Assembly: GCA_964592645.1 (NCBI GenBank)
Contig: CAZQFV010000024.1
Location: 1-56,996, forward strand
Direction: 5' to 3'
Length of the DNA stretch: 56,996 nt
Source of the DNA: CAZQFV01 sp964592645
Lineage (GTDB): Bacteria > Chloroflexota > Chloroflexia > DTKN01
The notes below the pieces were generated by a model, which did no database searches, was not told the origin of the DNA, and saw only the letters and a list, made by a program, of their open reading frames with translations. Made by a program: the position numbers and the translations under genes. This document shows positions 31,904-39,999 of the stretch, piece after piece; the first letter of the stretch is position 1; every line of letters begins with the position of its first letter.

Positions 31904-32844
31904 AGCAGCCGGGGGGCAAGTTGGGCGCCGTGGAAGAAGCGACAAGAGCGATGGCCGACGTTCCGGCCCCTCCCAGCGCCTGGCAGGCGTTCCGCGCCGG
32001 CCTGCGGCGCGCGCTGCGCCATTGGCCGCTGCTGCTCCTCTTTTTCGCGGCCACCCTGCTGGTATCGGGCCTGGTCCTGCTGCCGATCGCCCGGGCGCTG
32101 TTCGACTGGGCCGGCCATCGGCTGGCCGCCTGGGACCTGGCCCAGGGGCTGCCCGGCTGGCTGATCGCCGAGTCGCCGGACGTGCTGATGGCTCCCGGCA
32201 AGGCCGGGGAGGCCGGCGATGCCATCCTCCTGGTGTTGCTCGGCACACCGGTCTGGCCCTTCCTGCTTTCCCTGCTGCCCACCCTGCTCAGCGCCGGGGC
32301 CCTCCCCGTCTATGCCGGCGGCGAGGGGCCGGCCGGCCGGCGTTTCGCCCGCGGGCTGTGGCGCTACGGGCCGACCTTTCTCCTGCTCCTCTTCCTGGAG
32401 GCGGCGCTCTACGAGCTCTCCCTGCTGCTGACGATTATCCTCTCGGTGCTGGCCGCCTGGGCCACAGGCAGCCTCTGGGGGATCCTGATCGTCACGCCGC
32501 TGCTGGCGGCGGTGGTGGCCCTGGTGCCCTGGTGGTTCGAGTACGCCCGCACGGTGGCCGTAGTCGAAGGCGAGCGCCGTATCTTCCGCGCGCTGGGGCG
32601 TGGCTTCTCCTTCCTGCGCCGGAACCTGGGGCCGGCCGCGGCCCTGGCGCTGCTGCACTTTCTGCTGACCCTCGCGCCCTACCTGCTCTACCTGCCGCTG
32701 GACCGGGCCTGGCCCGCGGACTGGTGGGTGGGGACGGTAGCGCTGCAGCAGGCGCTCGTGGCCATGATCCTGGGCACGCGGCTGGCGCGCATGGCCGGCC
32801 AGGTGGCCCTGGTCCAGGCGCGCCTGCCGAAAATTGCCACTTGA
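31900..32844 (+). CDS. multispanning membrane protein
   Basis: The 314-aa protein has about six hydrophobic segments (LLLLFFAATLLVSGLVLL; FLLSLLPTLLSAGALPV; two further pairs) and charged loops such as VEGERRIFRALGRG. I recognise no family, although its layout recalls DUF-type membrane proteins with repeated helical pairs. GTG 31900 overlaps the M1 peptidase stop (GTGA); ATG 31951 is an alternative start. The coupling suggests a membrane partner of the peptidase. Confidence 0.65.
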   Translation: MKQPGGKLGAVEEATRAMADVPAPPSAWQAFRAGLRRALRHWPLLLLFFAATLLVSGLVLLPIARALFDWAGHRLAAWDLAQGLPGWLIAESPDVLMAPGKAGEAGDAILLVLLGTPVWPFLLSLLPTLLSAGALPVYAGGEGPAGRRFARGLWRYGPTFLLLLFLEAALYELSLLLTIILSVLAAWATGSLWGILIVTPLLAAVVALVPWWFEYARTVAVVEGERRIFRALGRGFSFLRRNLGPAAALALLHFLLTLAPYLLYLPLDRAWPADWWVGTVALQQALVAMILGTRLARMAGQVALVQARLPKIAT

Positions 32845-32869
32845 ACTTTTTGACAATTTCGATTACAAT
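32841..32869 (+). promoter_or_regulatory. promoter of the Yip1-like gene
   Basis: TTGAAC (32841-32846), 17 bp, TACAAT (32864-32869). The leader to ATG 33001 is about 125 nt. Confidence 0.65.
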
Positions 32870-33000
32870 AGAGCAGCGTCAATCCTGCGCCCGACATCAT
32901 GCGAACGAGGGCGTCCGCGCCGATCTGAAGACGAAAGGAGGTGGAACGCCGGATACTGCTCAACCTACGGTTCAGCCAAGCCTACCCCAAGGAGGAGTCC

Positions 33001-33546
33001 ATGTTGTTCAACCGCATCTTGCGCGCTGCCAAACTCGACAAGACGCTCTATCCCGAAGTAAAGCCGAACGAAGCCCTGACCAACGAGGCCATCACCGTCA
33101 TCATCTTGGCGATCGTCGCCGGCGCGATCGGTAGTTTCTTTGGCAATCTCATCGCCGGCTACAGCTTCGGCGGCGCGATCGTGAACCTGATCGTGAGCGG
33201 GCTGATACTCCGCGCGATTGCCATCGGCCTGTTCATCTTCGCCTGCCAGTGGCTCAGCCAGGCCATGTACAAGGGGACGGCCACGCTCAAGGAGATGATC
33301 CGCACCCTGGGATACGCCCAGGGGCCGGCCATCCTGGCCATCTTTGGATTCATCCCGGTCGTCGGCTGGCTCGTCTCCCTGGCCGGCGCAATCCTGGCCC
33401 TGATCGCCACCGTCATCGCCGTCCGCGAGACCGAGGGGTTCGACAACACCAAGGCGATTGTCGTCTGCGTTATCGCCTTTATCATCGAAATTGTCATCCT
33501 CTTTGTCATCGGCGGGATCATCGGCGGCGCCCTGGCGCTTATGTAG
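33001..33546 (+). CDS. Yip1-family-like membrane protein
   Basis: The 181-aa protein begins MLFNRILRAAKLDKTLYPEV, then has five hydrophobic segments, ending in an extremely hydrophobic stretch (IIEIVILFVIGGIIGGALAL). The short cytoplasmic start and helical layout fit the bacterial Yip1/DUF1282-type membrane family, with no known activity. AAGGAGG lies 7 nt before ATG 33001. Confidence 0.65.
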   Translation: MLFNRILRAAKLDKTLYPEVKPNEALTNEAITVIILAIVAGAIGSFFGNLIAGYSFGGAIVNLIVSGLILRAIAIGLFIFACQWLSQAMYKGTATLKEMIRTLGYAQGPAILAIFGFIPVVGWLVSLAGAILALIATVIAVRETEGFDNTKAIVVCVIAFIIEIVILFVIGGIIGGALALM

Positions 33547-33596
33547 CTCCGGACCGCAAAGCCTGCCAGGACAATAGGGCAGAGCTACCCATAGAC

Positions 33597-33669
33597 ATCA
33601 ACTCACGCCAAGACACCGCAACGCCAAGGGGTGCCCAACCTTGGGGTTACGGTGTTTTGGGAAGTTGAT
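33597..33669. repeat. 73-nt imperfect palindrome between convergent genes
   Basis: An outer pair ATCAACT/AGTTGAT encloses 22-nt arms (33608-33629 and 33639-33660) that pair at 19 of 22 positions around a 9-nt loop. The arm contains CCAAGACACC, related in style to the 23478 repeat core. It lies between two converging genes and could end both transcripts. Confidence 0.8.
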
Positions 33670-33733
33670 AGCTTGGAACGGCGAAGCCGTCCACGAATGG
33701 GCGAAATGGCCCCTCAAAACCATTGGTCGGGTG

Positions 33734-34579
33734 CTAGACCCGCCGGGCCTTTAGTGCCAGGTTGACGTAGGTCCGCTTCCCTTCGGCGCGGTCGTTGAGG
33801 CGGTCCACCCGATCGAAGAGGGCCAGCCCCCAGGCGATGGGGTTCCAGGGGGAGTGCGGGGCGTCGGCGTAGTCGAAGCGGTCGGCCTGGCGGGTGAGGC
33901 CCTTGGGCAGCCAGCCCCGCTCCAGCGCCTCCTTGCCGAAGCCGTAAACAATGTTGTGGGTAAAGGGCAGGCAGTAGTGGGTGAACTGCCGGACGTCCTC
34001 GACAGAGAATCCCGCCTCCTCCACCCGCGCCACCAGCTCGTCGCGGCGGTAGAGGCGCTCGTGGTGGGCCCAGATGCCGGCCCAGAAACCCCGGCGCACC
34101 GGCCCCAGGCCCAGCGCCTGGCGGGCCTTGTTCACCGGATCCCACCAGAAGGGGTAGTCGGCGTTGGGCACCGTGATGGCCAGGACGCCCGCGGGCTTGA
34201 GCACCCGGCGGAGCTCCCGCAGGCCGGCGTGGTCATCCGGCAGGTGCTCCAGGACCTCGGAGCAGACGACCTTGTCGAAGGTGCCGTCGGGAAAGGGCAG
34301 GCGCAGGGCATCGGAGCGCAACAGCCGCACGGTGAGCGGCAGGTGCGCCCGGGCCTGGGCCAGGACCGTCGGGTCCATGTCGGCGCCGTAGAGGGCGCAG
34401 GCCGGCTGCAACCGGCCCAGGAAGAGCAGATAGAAGCCCCGCCCGCAGCCGCAGTCCAGGATGCGCTCCCCGGGCTGCGGCGCGATGTACTCGACGACCG
34501 TGCGGACGCGCCGGCGAAAGGCCAGGTCGGCCTCGCGGGAGAGGGCGCGGGTCAGCCAGGCGGGTTCGGGAACGGCCAT
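33734..34579 (-). CDS. SAM-dependent methyltransferase
   Basis: The 281-aa class I methyltransferase shows motif I ILDCGCGRGFYLLFLG (about residues 40-55), an acidic motif II GADMDP, and post-motif FDKVVCSEVLEHLPDD. The C-terminal half (FWAGIWAHHERLYRRDEL and on) is typical of enzymes working with glycan or quinone-like substrates, but the target is unknown. ATG 34579 has GAGGAGG upstream. It follows the glycosyltransferase gene and likely acts on the same glycan. Confidence 0.8.
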   Translation of the reverse strand: MAVPEPAWLTRALSREADLAFRRRVRTVVEYIAPQPGERILDCGCGRGFYLLFLGRLQPACALYGADMDPTVLAQARAHLPLTVRLLRSDALRLPFPDGTFDKVVCSEVLEHLPDDHAGLRELRRVLKPAGVLAITVPNADYPFWWDPVNKARQALGLGPVRRGFWAGIWAHHERLYRRDELVARVEEAGFSVEDVRQFTHYCLPFTHNIVYGFGKEALERGWLPKGLTRQADRFDYADAPHSPWNPIAWGLALFDRVDRLNDRAEGKRTYVNLALKARRV

Positions 34580-34708
34580 AGAGTACCTCCTCTGTAAGGG
34601 CGCGGCGCGGCAGAGGATAGACATTCGCCCCACCCTCTCCGGGTGGTCGATAGGGTTGCCGGACATCCCCCGCGCCGCCACCACGGGGCAGTGGCGAATG
34701 CCTGGCCC

Positions 34709-35854
34709 CTACCGCGTCGCGATGGCCTCTCGGAACAGCTCCTCGTACCCGTCCACGGTGCGCTCCAGGCTAAAAGCGCCCGCCACCTGCTGGCGCGGCT
34801 TGATGTAGCGTGCGCGGTCGATCAACACCCGCCCCAGCGCCGCCGCCAGGCCGGGGACATCGCCGCGGGGAAAGATCTCGCCCATGCCGGTCACGCGCAC
34901 CACCTCGCGCGCCCCGGGCGTGTCGCTGACCACCACCGGCGTTCCGCAGAGCATGGCTTCGGCCTGCACCATGCCGAAGCACTCGGTGCCGCTGGGCAGC
35001 GCCAGGACGTCGCAGAGGGCATAGTAGTCGGACATCTCCTGGGCTTCGCGGAGCAGGCCCAGGAAGATGAGCCGGTCGCGGTACTGCTCGATCAGCGGCA
35101 GGCTGCGCTCGTAAAAGCTCTCGTAGCGGATCAGGTACTCGCCGGCAAAGACCAGGCGCAGTTCCGGGAAGCGGTCCACAAGGTAAGGGATGGTCTGGAT
35201 GAGCAGATCGGGCCGCTTCTCCTCGACAAAGCGGCCGGCATAGCCGACGACCGTCTTGCCCTCCAGGCAGTACTTGCGGCGCAGCGCGGCCACCCCTTCC
35301 GGGTTGGGGGGGAGAGCGTCGATCGGCGGATAGATCACCCGCACCTTGGGCAGAAAGGGCCGCAGGTAGGTGGAATGCTCGGCGTAATCCTGGCTGTAGC
35401 CGATCACCGCCGTAGCGTAGCGGGCCGCGGCGCGGTAGACGCGGAACACGGCGAACTCGATCAGGCGGTTATGCCACCCCTTGGCCGGCAGAACGGCATC
35501 GCCATGGTGGGTGACGATCAGCGGCCGGCCCCGCCAGCGGGCCATGGCCGCGACCAGGCCGGCCTCCGGCAGCGGCGTGTGGATATTGACGACATCGTGC
35601 TCGCCCAACAGGCGCCAGGCGGCCAGGGGAAAGGCCGGCATCACCTGGGTTCGGCTGAGGCGCATGATGCTCTCCAGGCGCACCACGCGCACCCCGGCGA
35701 TCGTCTCGTCCCGCGGCAGAGCGCGGCTGTAACGGGCGGTCAACACGGTGACCTGGTGTCCACGCCGAACCAGGGACTCGGCCACGCGTTGGACATGGAT
35801 GGTCAGGCCGGTACGATGGGGAGCATAATAGGTGAGGACCAATAGAGCCTTCAT
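34709..35854 (-). CDS. GT4-family glycosyltransferase
   Basis: The 381-aa GT-B enzyme has the GT4 layout: N-terminal acceptor domain with YYAPHRTGLTIHVQRVAESL, then the donor domain with VVGYAGRFVEEKRPDLLI, and the EX7E-type segment SGTECFGMVQAEAMLCGTPV. Close in style to glycolipid mannosyltransferases; the sugar and acceptor cannot be told. ATG 35854 is the first gene of a two-gene minus-strand unit with a promoter at 35939-35967. Confidence 0.85.
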   Translation of the reverse strand: MKALLVLTYYAPHRTGLTIHVQRVAESLVRRGHQVTVLTARYSRALPRDETIAGVRVVRLESIMRLSRTQVMPAFPLAAWRLLGEHDVVNIHTPLPEAGLVAAMARWRGRPLIVTHHGDAVLPAKGWHNRLIEFAVFRVYRAAARYATAVIGYSQDYAEHSTYLRPFLPKVRVIYPPIDALPPNPEGVAALRRKYCLEGKTVVGYAGRFVEEKRPDLLIQTIPYLVDRFPELRLVFAGEYLIRYESFYERSLPLIEQYRDRLIFLGLLREAQEMSDYYALCDVLALPSGTECFGMVQAEAMLCGTPVVVSDTPGAREVVRVTGMGEIFPRGDVPGLAAALGRVLIDRARYIKPRQQVAGAFSLERTVDGYEELFREAIATR

Positions 35855-35938
35855 ACGCTGCAGTATCCTTCTGCGCCGGTGACGCGCAACCAGGCCGGAC
35901 AGAGGCCCCCGGGCCTACAGGCCCGACGGGCCGCCGGC

Positions 35939-35967
35939 ATTTTACTACATCATCCCAAGAGACGCAA
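35939..35967 (-). promoter_or_regulatory. promoter of the glycosyltransferase-methyltransferase unit
   Basis: TTGCGT (35967-35962), 17 bp, TAAAAT (35944-35939) on the minus strand. The operator-like repeats at 35998-36031 lie just upstream of it, so they could regulate either direction. Confidence 0.6.
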
Positions 35968-35997
35968 ACGAGGGCCGAGCACCGGGGCCCGCTTAAT

Positions 35998-36031
35998 GCA
36001 ATCTTTATGAAAATGTAACGCGATCTTTATG
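35998..36031 (+). promoter_or_regulatory. PhoB/OmpR-type tandem direct repeat
   Basis: GCAATCTTTATG (35998-36009) and GCGATCTTTATG (36020-36031) are 22 bp apart, two helical turns. Between them lies TGTAACG, giving 7-bp units separated by 4 bp (CTTTATG-AAAA-TGTAACG-CGAT-CTTTATG), the architecture of Pho-box-type sites. The downstream copy overlaps a possible -35 (TGCACA, 36030-36035) with TATCCT at 36054-36059. Confidence 0.5.
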
Positions 36032-36065
36032 CACAACATGGTACCAACCATGGTATCCTACTCCC

Positions 36066-36131
36066 CAGCAAGGGAATCTTTCAGAGACGATATCCAGGAA
36101 GGGAGTCCTGCCCACAATGGGCAGGACTTTT
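36066..36131 (+). ncRNA. candidate small RNA (~66 nt) with terminator
   Basis: A putative promoter (-10 TATCCT at 36054-36059) is followed within 70 nt by a perfect 11-bp stem-loop and T-run (36104-36131). No reading frame of note lies between. The transcript would start near CCAGCAAGGG and end at the T-run. It matches no RNA family I recognise, and expression is a prediction. Confidence 0.4.
36104..36131 (+). terminator. intrinsic terminator
   Basis: AGTCCTGCCCA (36104-36114) and TGGGCAGGACT (36118-36128) form a perfect stem with a 3-nt loop, followed by TTT. On the opposite strand no T-run follows, so it acts on plus-strand transcripts. No protein gene lies immediately upstream on this strand. 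Confidence 0.75.
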
Positions 36132-36360
36132 GCTAGGGGCAACCCGGAGGGAGCCAGGAGCGGGCGGGAGGGACTATCAGAGCAGGTGGAAGGCTCAGAA
36201 CACCAAAGATGTGGAGCGCCGGGAGCCAAGGAAGGAGAGCTAGGGGCGGCAGCGAAACAGAGGGCGCTACGGGGCTATAAGGGAACCATCGCCGGCGGCA
36301 GTGGCAGTGCCGCCGGTACGTTTTTCCGGGAGGGGGCAGCCTTTCCCACCTCCACGCCGG
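36132..36360 (+). other. gene-free purine-rich stretch with second terminator
   Basis: No convincing coding sequence is seen. The strand is purine-rich with many AGG/GGG clusters. It ends in a perfect 9-bp stem (CCGGCGGCA / TGCCGCCGG, 36292-36316) followed by TACGTTTTT. It may be the remaining leader or a second untranslated RNA. I tried to read a c-di-AMP riboswitch here and could not. Confidence 0.45.
36292..36325 (+). terminator. intrinsic terminator upstream of the hydrolase operon
   Basis: A 9-bp perfect stem with a 7-nt loop is followed after 4 nt by five T. It insulates the operon promoter at 36361-36390 from upstream transcription. Confidence 0.7.
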
Positions 36361-36390
36361 TGGACAACTGCCCCTGCTCCGTGCTATAAT
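36361..36390 (+). promoter_or_regulatory. promoter of the cell-wall hydrolase operon
   Basis: TGGACA (36361-36366), 18 bp, TATAAT (36385-36390). The leader to ATG 36434 is about 37 nt. Confidence 0.7.
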
Positions 36391-36433
36391 ACACCTGTCG
36401 GCCGGCCGGGACCGCTAGCCCAAGGAGGCGTCG

Positions 36434-37492
36434 ATGGACGTCTACATGCTCCCCTTTCTGAAGGGCACCGAAGTCGCCGTTACCCAGGGCAACAACAGCC
36501 CCTACTCCCACTACGGCAAAGCAATCTACGCTTTCGACTTTAGCCTGGGCACGCAGGACGAGGGCACCCTGCTCGTCGCAGCGGCCTCGGGCACCGTGAC
36601 CATGATCAAGGAGGACAGCCAGGACGGCGAGTGCGGCGGTGAGGCCTTTGCTGCCAAGGGCAACTATATCGTCATCGGCCACGACGATGGCTGTTGCGAC
36701 CTCTACCTGCACCTCAAGCATGCCAGCGTCTCCGAGTTCGGGCTAGCCGTAGGGGCCAAGGTGGGCCGCGGTCAGGCCATCGCCCGCCTGGGCAAGACGG
36801 GCTACACTAGCTGCCGCGCCCACCTGCACTTTCAACGACAATACAGCGGACCGACCTACTGGCAGCAGTCGGTGCCGATCGTCTTTGCCGACGTGCCCGG
36901 AGACGGCGTGCCCAAGGAGGGGCAGCATTATGTCTCCGGCAATGAGCCCGTGTCCCCCGCTTCGCTTCAGGAGGCCCTCCAGTCGGCCACCGCGCTCCAG
37001 GCCGGCGCGTTGCTGCTGCCCGCCCGGGCCTTTCTCGCCGCCGCCCAGCAGTCCGGTCTGGGCGCCCCGCTCTCCGCCGTCTCCCGACTCACCGCCGCCG
37101 ACGGCCGGCAGTACTTTGTCCAGGTGTTCGAGGGCGACACGCTCTATGTGCACATCGCCCCGCCCGGCAGCGCGACCGACTGGAACGACGTCCGCAGCAT
37201 GCGCCTGCTGCTCGTGCAGAACCCCAGCGACGACTGGGGGCTGGCCCTCTGGCGCCACACCTACGAGCGCGCCGGTGTGGAGTACCGCCCGGCCTGGGCG
37301 TCCCACCAGTACGCGCTCCGGCAACTATCCACGAACCCCCTGGGCGCTCCCCTTGGCGGAGGCACCAGCAACGGGGTACACATCCTCAACGTCGGCGGGA
37401 AGCGCTACGAGGCCGAAGTGTACGCCCGGGACACCATTTACTGGGCCCCACCCGATTGGGGCAACATCCGTCGCCTGAGCGAGTTGGGCTAA
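36434..37492 (+). CDS. M23 peptidase with two copies of an unnamed C-terminal domain, no signal peptide
   Basis: The 352-aa protein starts directly with an M23 (LytM-like) endopeptidase domain (residues ~1-160). Zinc-site candidates are HYGKAIYAFDF, the GNYIVIGH segment and HLHF. Two divergent copies of a ~80-aa repeat follow (about residues 175-260 and 263-352). The repeat pattern is L..AT....G..Y.P...FHQYAL...LGAPLG, a Y.VQV stretch, DTLY, then W..IRR.S.L. No signal peptide or lipobox is present, so the product is cytoplasmic unless exported non-classically or released by lysis. AAGGAGG precedes the ATG; it is the first gene of a tight operon. Confidence 0.8.
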   Translation: MDVYMLPFLKGTEVAVTQGNNSPYSHYGKAIYAFDFSLGTQDEGTLLVAAASGTVTMIKEDSQDGECGGEAFAAKGNYIVIGHDDGCCDLYLHLKHASVSEFGLAVGAKVGRGQAIARLGKTGYTSCRAHLHFQRQYSGPTYWQQSVPIVFADVPGDGVPKEGQHYVSGNEPVSPASLQEALQSATALQAGALLLPARAFLAAAQQSGLGAPLSAVSRLTAADGRQYFVQVFEGDTLYVHIAPPGSATDWNDVRSMRLLLVQNPSDDWGLALWRHTYERAGVEYRPAWASHQYALRQLSTNPLGAPLGGGTSNGVHILNVGGKRYEAEVYARDTIYWAPPDWGNIRRLSELG

Positions 37493-37504
37493 AAGGAGGC
37501 CGCG

Positions 37505-38593
37505 ATGGGCGTGTACAAACTGCCCTTCCCCGAGGGCAAATCGTACCGCGTTAGCCAGGGGAACAACGAGATGACCAGCCACCATGGCAAAGCGCGCTTC
37601 GCCTTCGACTTTGCCATGCCGGAGGGCGATCCCATTGTGGCCACCCGGGCCGGCACCGTTGCCCGGGTCCAGGAAAGCTACAGCGCCTGCGGCGGCGAGG
37701 AGCTGGCCAACAAGACCAACTTTGTCCTGGTCGAGCACTATGACGACAACTCCTCCGACCTCTACCTGCACATCTACCAGGACAGCGCCAGCGAGTTTGG
37801 GATTGCGCCCGGCGTCACGGTACAGCAGGGCCAGACCCTGGCCCGGGCCGGCAAGGTGGGCTGGACCTGGTGCGGCGCCCACCTGCACTTTCAGCGCCAG
37901 GAGCGCGGCGTCTCCTGGTGGCAACAGTCGCTGCCCGTGGCCTTTGCCGAAGTCCCAGGGGGCGTGCCCACGACGGGCCAGTGGGTCACCTCGCAGAACG
38001 CCAAGCCCTCCGAGGGAGACGAACCGGCTCCCAATACCCTCCTGGAGGCGCTGCGCAAGGCCACCTTCGACGAGGTGGGAGTCCCCTACCGCCCCGCGGA
38101 GAGCTTTTTCCAGTACGCCCTGGCGCACAGACTGGGGGCCGCCCTGGGCGGGCAGTTCCGCCTGATCGTGGGGGGGACCGAATACTACTGCCAGATCTAT
38201 GCCGTCGACACCATCTACGCGCCGTTCGTCTTTCCGCAGGGCTACATCGACTGGGCGCGCACCGGCCGGATGAGCGAGCTGCTGATCGCCAACCAGCAGG
38301 ATGCGCTGGGGCTGGCGCTCCTGCGGGCTACCTTCCAAGCGGCCCGCCACACCTTTCACCCGGAGTGGGCCACCCATCAGTTCTACCTGGCCCAGATGAG
38401 CCAACGGCCGCTGGGTGCGCCGCTCGGCCCGGTGCAGGTGCTGGAGGTCTGCGGCGGGCGCTACGATGTCGAGGTCTTTAGCCTGGACACGCTCTACACC
38501 CTCGAGCCGAACTGGAAGGACATCCGCCGGTTGAGCGACCTGTTGGCCCAGCTACAGCACAAGGCTGCCGGCCAAGTGCCGGGGACCCCCTAA
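37505..38593 (+). CDS. M23 peptidase paralogue with two copies of the same C-terminal domain
   Basis: The 362-aa paralogue of the preceding gene opens MGVYKLPFPEGKSYRVSQGN. Its M23 domain has HHGKARFAFDFAMPEGDP, LVEHYDD and AHLHFQRQ. Two copies of the ~80-aa domain follow (about residues 175-260 and 263-347), with LGAALG and PLGAPLG cores and DTIY/DTLY. Again there is no signal peptide. It starts 12 nt after the previous stop, with AAAGGAGG. Duplication of the first gene is evident, but the sequences have diverged strongly, so it is not recent. Confidence 0.8.
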   Translation: MGVYKLPFPEGKSYRVSQGNNEMTSHHGKARFAFDFAMPEGDPIVATRAGTVARVQESYSACGGEELANKTNFVLVEHYDDNSSDLYLHIYQDSASEFGIAPGVTVQQGQTLARAGKVGWTWCGAHLHFQRQERGVSWWQQSLPVAFAEVPGGVPTTGQWVTSQNAKPSEGDEPAPNTLLEALRKATFDEVGVPYRPAESFFQYALAHRLGAALGGQFRLIVGGTEYYCQIYAVDTIYAPFVFPQGYIDWARTGRMSELLIANQQDALGLALLRATFQAARHTFHPEWATHQFYLAQMSQRPLGAPLGPVQVLEVCGGRYDVEVFSLDTLYTLEPNWKDIRRLSDLLAQLQHKAAGQVPGTP

Positions 38594-38606
38594 TAAGGAG
38601 GAGATC

Positions 38607-39353
38607 ATGCCACTCGCCATGATGAACCCCCCGCGTATCTCCAGGGACTATTTCGTCGAGATCCTGCAGCAGGCCACCTCCCCGGCGGCCCCCGTGGCCG
38701 GGTTCTGCTACGACATCATCAAGAGCTATGGGCTGGATCCGGCCGTCGCCCTGGCCTTTTTCCAGCACGAGTCCTCCTACGGCAAGGCCGGGGTCGCCGC
38801 GCGCTCGCTGAACTGGGGCAACCTGCGCAAGGGCACGCGGGCCCGCGAGATCAAGGGCGGCTTTGCCTACTACGACGACTGGCGCGATAGCCTGCGCGAC
38901 TGGTGTGACCTGATCCGCAACGTCTATATCGGCCAGTGGGGCCGGGACACCGTCGATCGGGTTGTCGAGAAGTATGCTCCCTCCGAGGACGGCAACGCCC
39001 CCGCCCGCTACACCGCCGCCGTCGAGGAACAGGTGCTGGAATGGTCGGCCAACGATCCCTATATAAGCGCGCAGGAGGCCAACCTGGACCGCCTGGCCAA
39101 CGCCCTCCTGCGGGCCACCTACGAGCGCGCCGGCGGCAAGTTCCACCCGGAGTGGGCCTTTCACCAGTACGCCGTGGACCAGGTGTTGGAGAATCCCCTG
39201 GGCGCTCCCCTGGGCGACTCCTACCGCATCTACGTGGACGGCAGCGCCTATGCCATCCAGGTCTTTACCCTGGACACCCTGTACACGCCCATCGCCGTGC
39301 CCGACAGCCAAACCGACTGGGGCATCGTCAAACGGATGAACGACCTAACCTGA
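38607..39353 (+). CDS. glucosaminidase-like hydrolase with one copy of the shared domain
   Basis: The 248-aa protein has an N-terminal GH73/lysozyme-like domain: YGLDPAVALAFFQHESSYGK (the Glu of HES is the likely acid), SLNWGNLRKGT, then YDDWRDSLRDWCDLI. It would cut the glycan strand, complementing the two M23 endopeptidases that cut peptide bridges. From about residue 160 it carries one copy of the shared domain (FHPEWAFHQYAVDQ, NPLGAPLG, FTLDTLY). No signal peptide. It starts 13 nt after the previous stop with AAGGAGG. Confidence 0.78.
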   Translation: MPLAMMNPPRISRDYFVEILQQATSPAAPVAGFCYDIIKSYGLDPAVALAFFQHESSYGKAGVAARSLNWGNLRKGTRAREIKGGFAYYDDWRDSLRDWCDLIRNVYIGQWGRDTVDRVVEKYAPSEDGNAPARYTAAVEEQVLEWSANDPYISAQEANLDRLANALLRATYERAGGKFHPEWAFHQYAVDQVLENPLGAPLGDSYRIYVDGSAYAIQVFTLDTLYTPIAVPDSQTDWGIVKRMNDLT

Positions 39354-39354
39354 C

Positions 39355-39990
39355 ATGGCCAACATCATCACCATCAGCCGCATGGTGCCACTGACCCTGG
39401 TGGTGCTCTGTCTGTATCTCCGTGGACCTGGATTCCAGGTCGCGGCGGTTCCGCTCATCCTGATCCTGCTGCTTATGGACCTGATCGACGGCGTGGTCGC
39501 CCGGCGCACCGGCCAGGTGAGCAAGCTGGGCAGCGCGCTGGACATCGCTATGGACCGCCTGGTAGAGTTCGTGCTGTGGGTCTGCTTCTGCGACCTGCGG
39601 CTGATCCCGGTCTGGGTGCCCCTGGTGGTGATGGCCCGCGGGCTCAGCGTGGACGCGGTGCGCTCGTACGCCCTGGCCCTGGGCGAGACGGCCTTTGGCA
39701 TGATGCACTCGCGCCTGGGGCGTTTCCTGGTCTCCTCCCGCTTCATGCGCGACTTTTACGGCACCACCAAGACCCTGGCCTTTCTGTCGCTGGCCGGCAC
39801 CCATGCGTTCAACCGGGGAGCGTTGCCGGAGCTCCAGGCCGGCCGGCCCTGGCTCTACGCGGCCGGCTACGCGCTGACGCTGCTCTCCGTCGTGCTGTGC
39901 CTGGTGCGCGGGGTCCCGGTGCTCTTCGACGCCCGCCGCCTCTTTCGCCGGCCGCCCCCAGAACACGGGGCGGGCCAGCCGCCGCCCTGA
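39355..39990 (+). CDS. CDP-alcohol phosphatidyltransferase
   Basis: The 211-aa membrane enzyme has the complete family motif: D45-G46-x2-A49-R50-x8-G59-x3-D63-x3-D67 (LIDGVVARRTGQVSKLGSAL, then DIAMD). It condenses a CDP-linked lipid or alcohol with a hydroxyl acceptor, as in PgsA or phosphatidylinositol-phosphate synthase. It begins 2 nt after the hydrolase stop, so it is part of the same transcript. The HAD phosphatase 9 nt downstream would suit a phosphorylated product such as PGP or PIP. Confidence 0.85.
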   Translation: MANIITISRMVPLTLVVLCLYLRGPGFQVAAVPLILILLLMDLIDGVVARRTGQVSKLGSALDIAMDRLVEFVLWVCFCDLRLIPVWVPLVVMARGLSVDAVRSYALALGETAFGMMHSRLGRFLVSSRFMRDFYGTTKTLAFLSLAGTHAFNRGALPELQAGRPWLYAAGYALTLLSVVLCLVRGVPVLFDARRLFRRPPPEHGAGQPPP

Positions 39991-39999
39991 GGTCCCCCT

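Noticed and set aside
32853..32869. TTGACA with TACAAT only 8 bp later before the Yip1-like gene
   Set aside because: The spacing is too short; the preceding TTGAAC at 17 bp from the same -10 is the better pair.
36060..36433. c-di-AMP (ydaO-type) riboswitch before the M23 peptidases
   Set aside because: Such genes are classical targets, but the conserved ydaO core could not be found.
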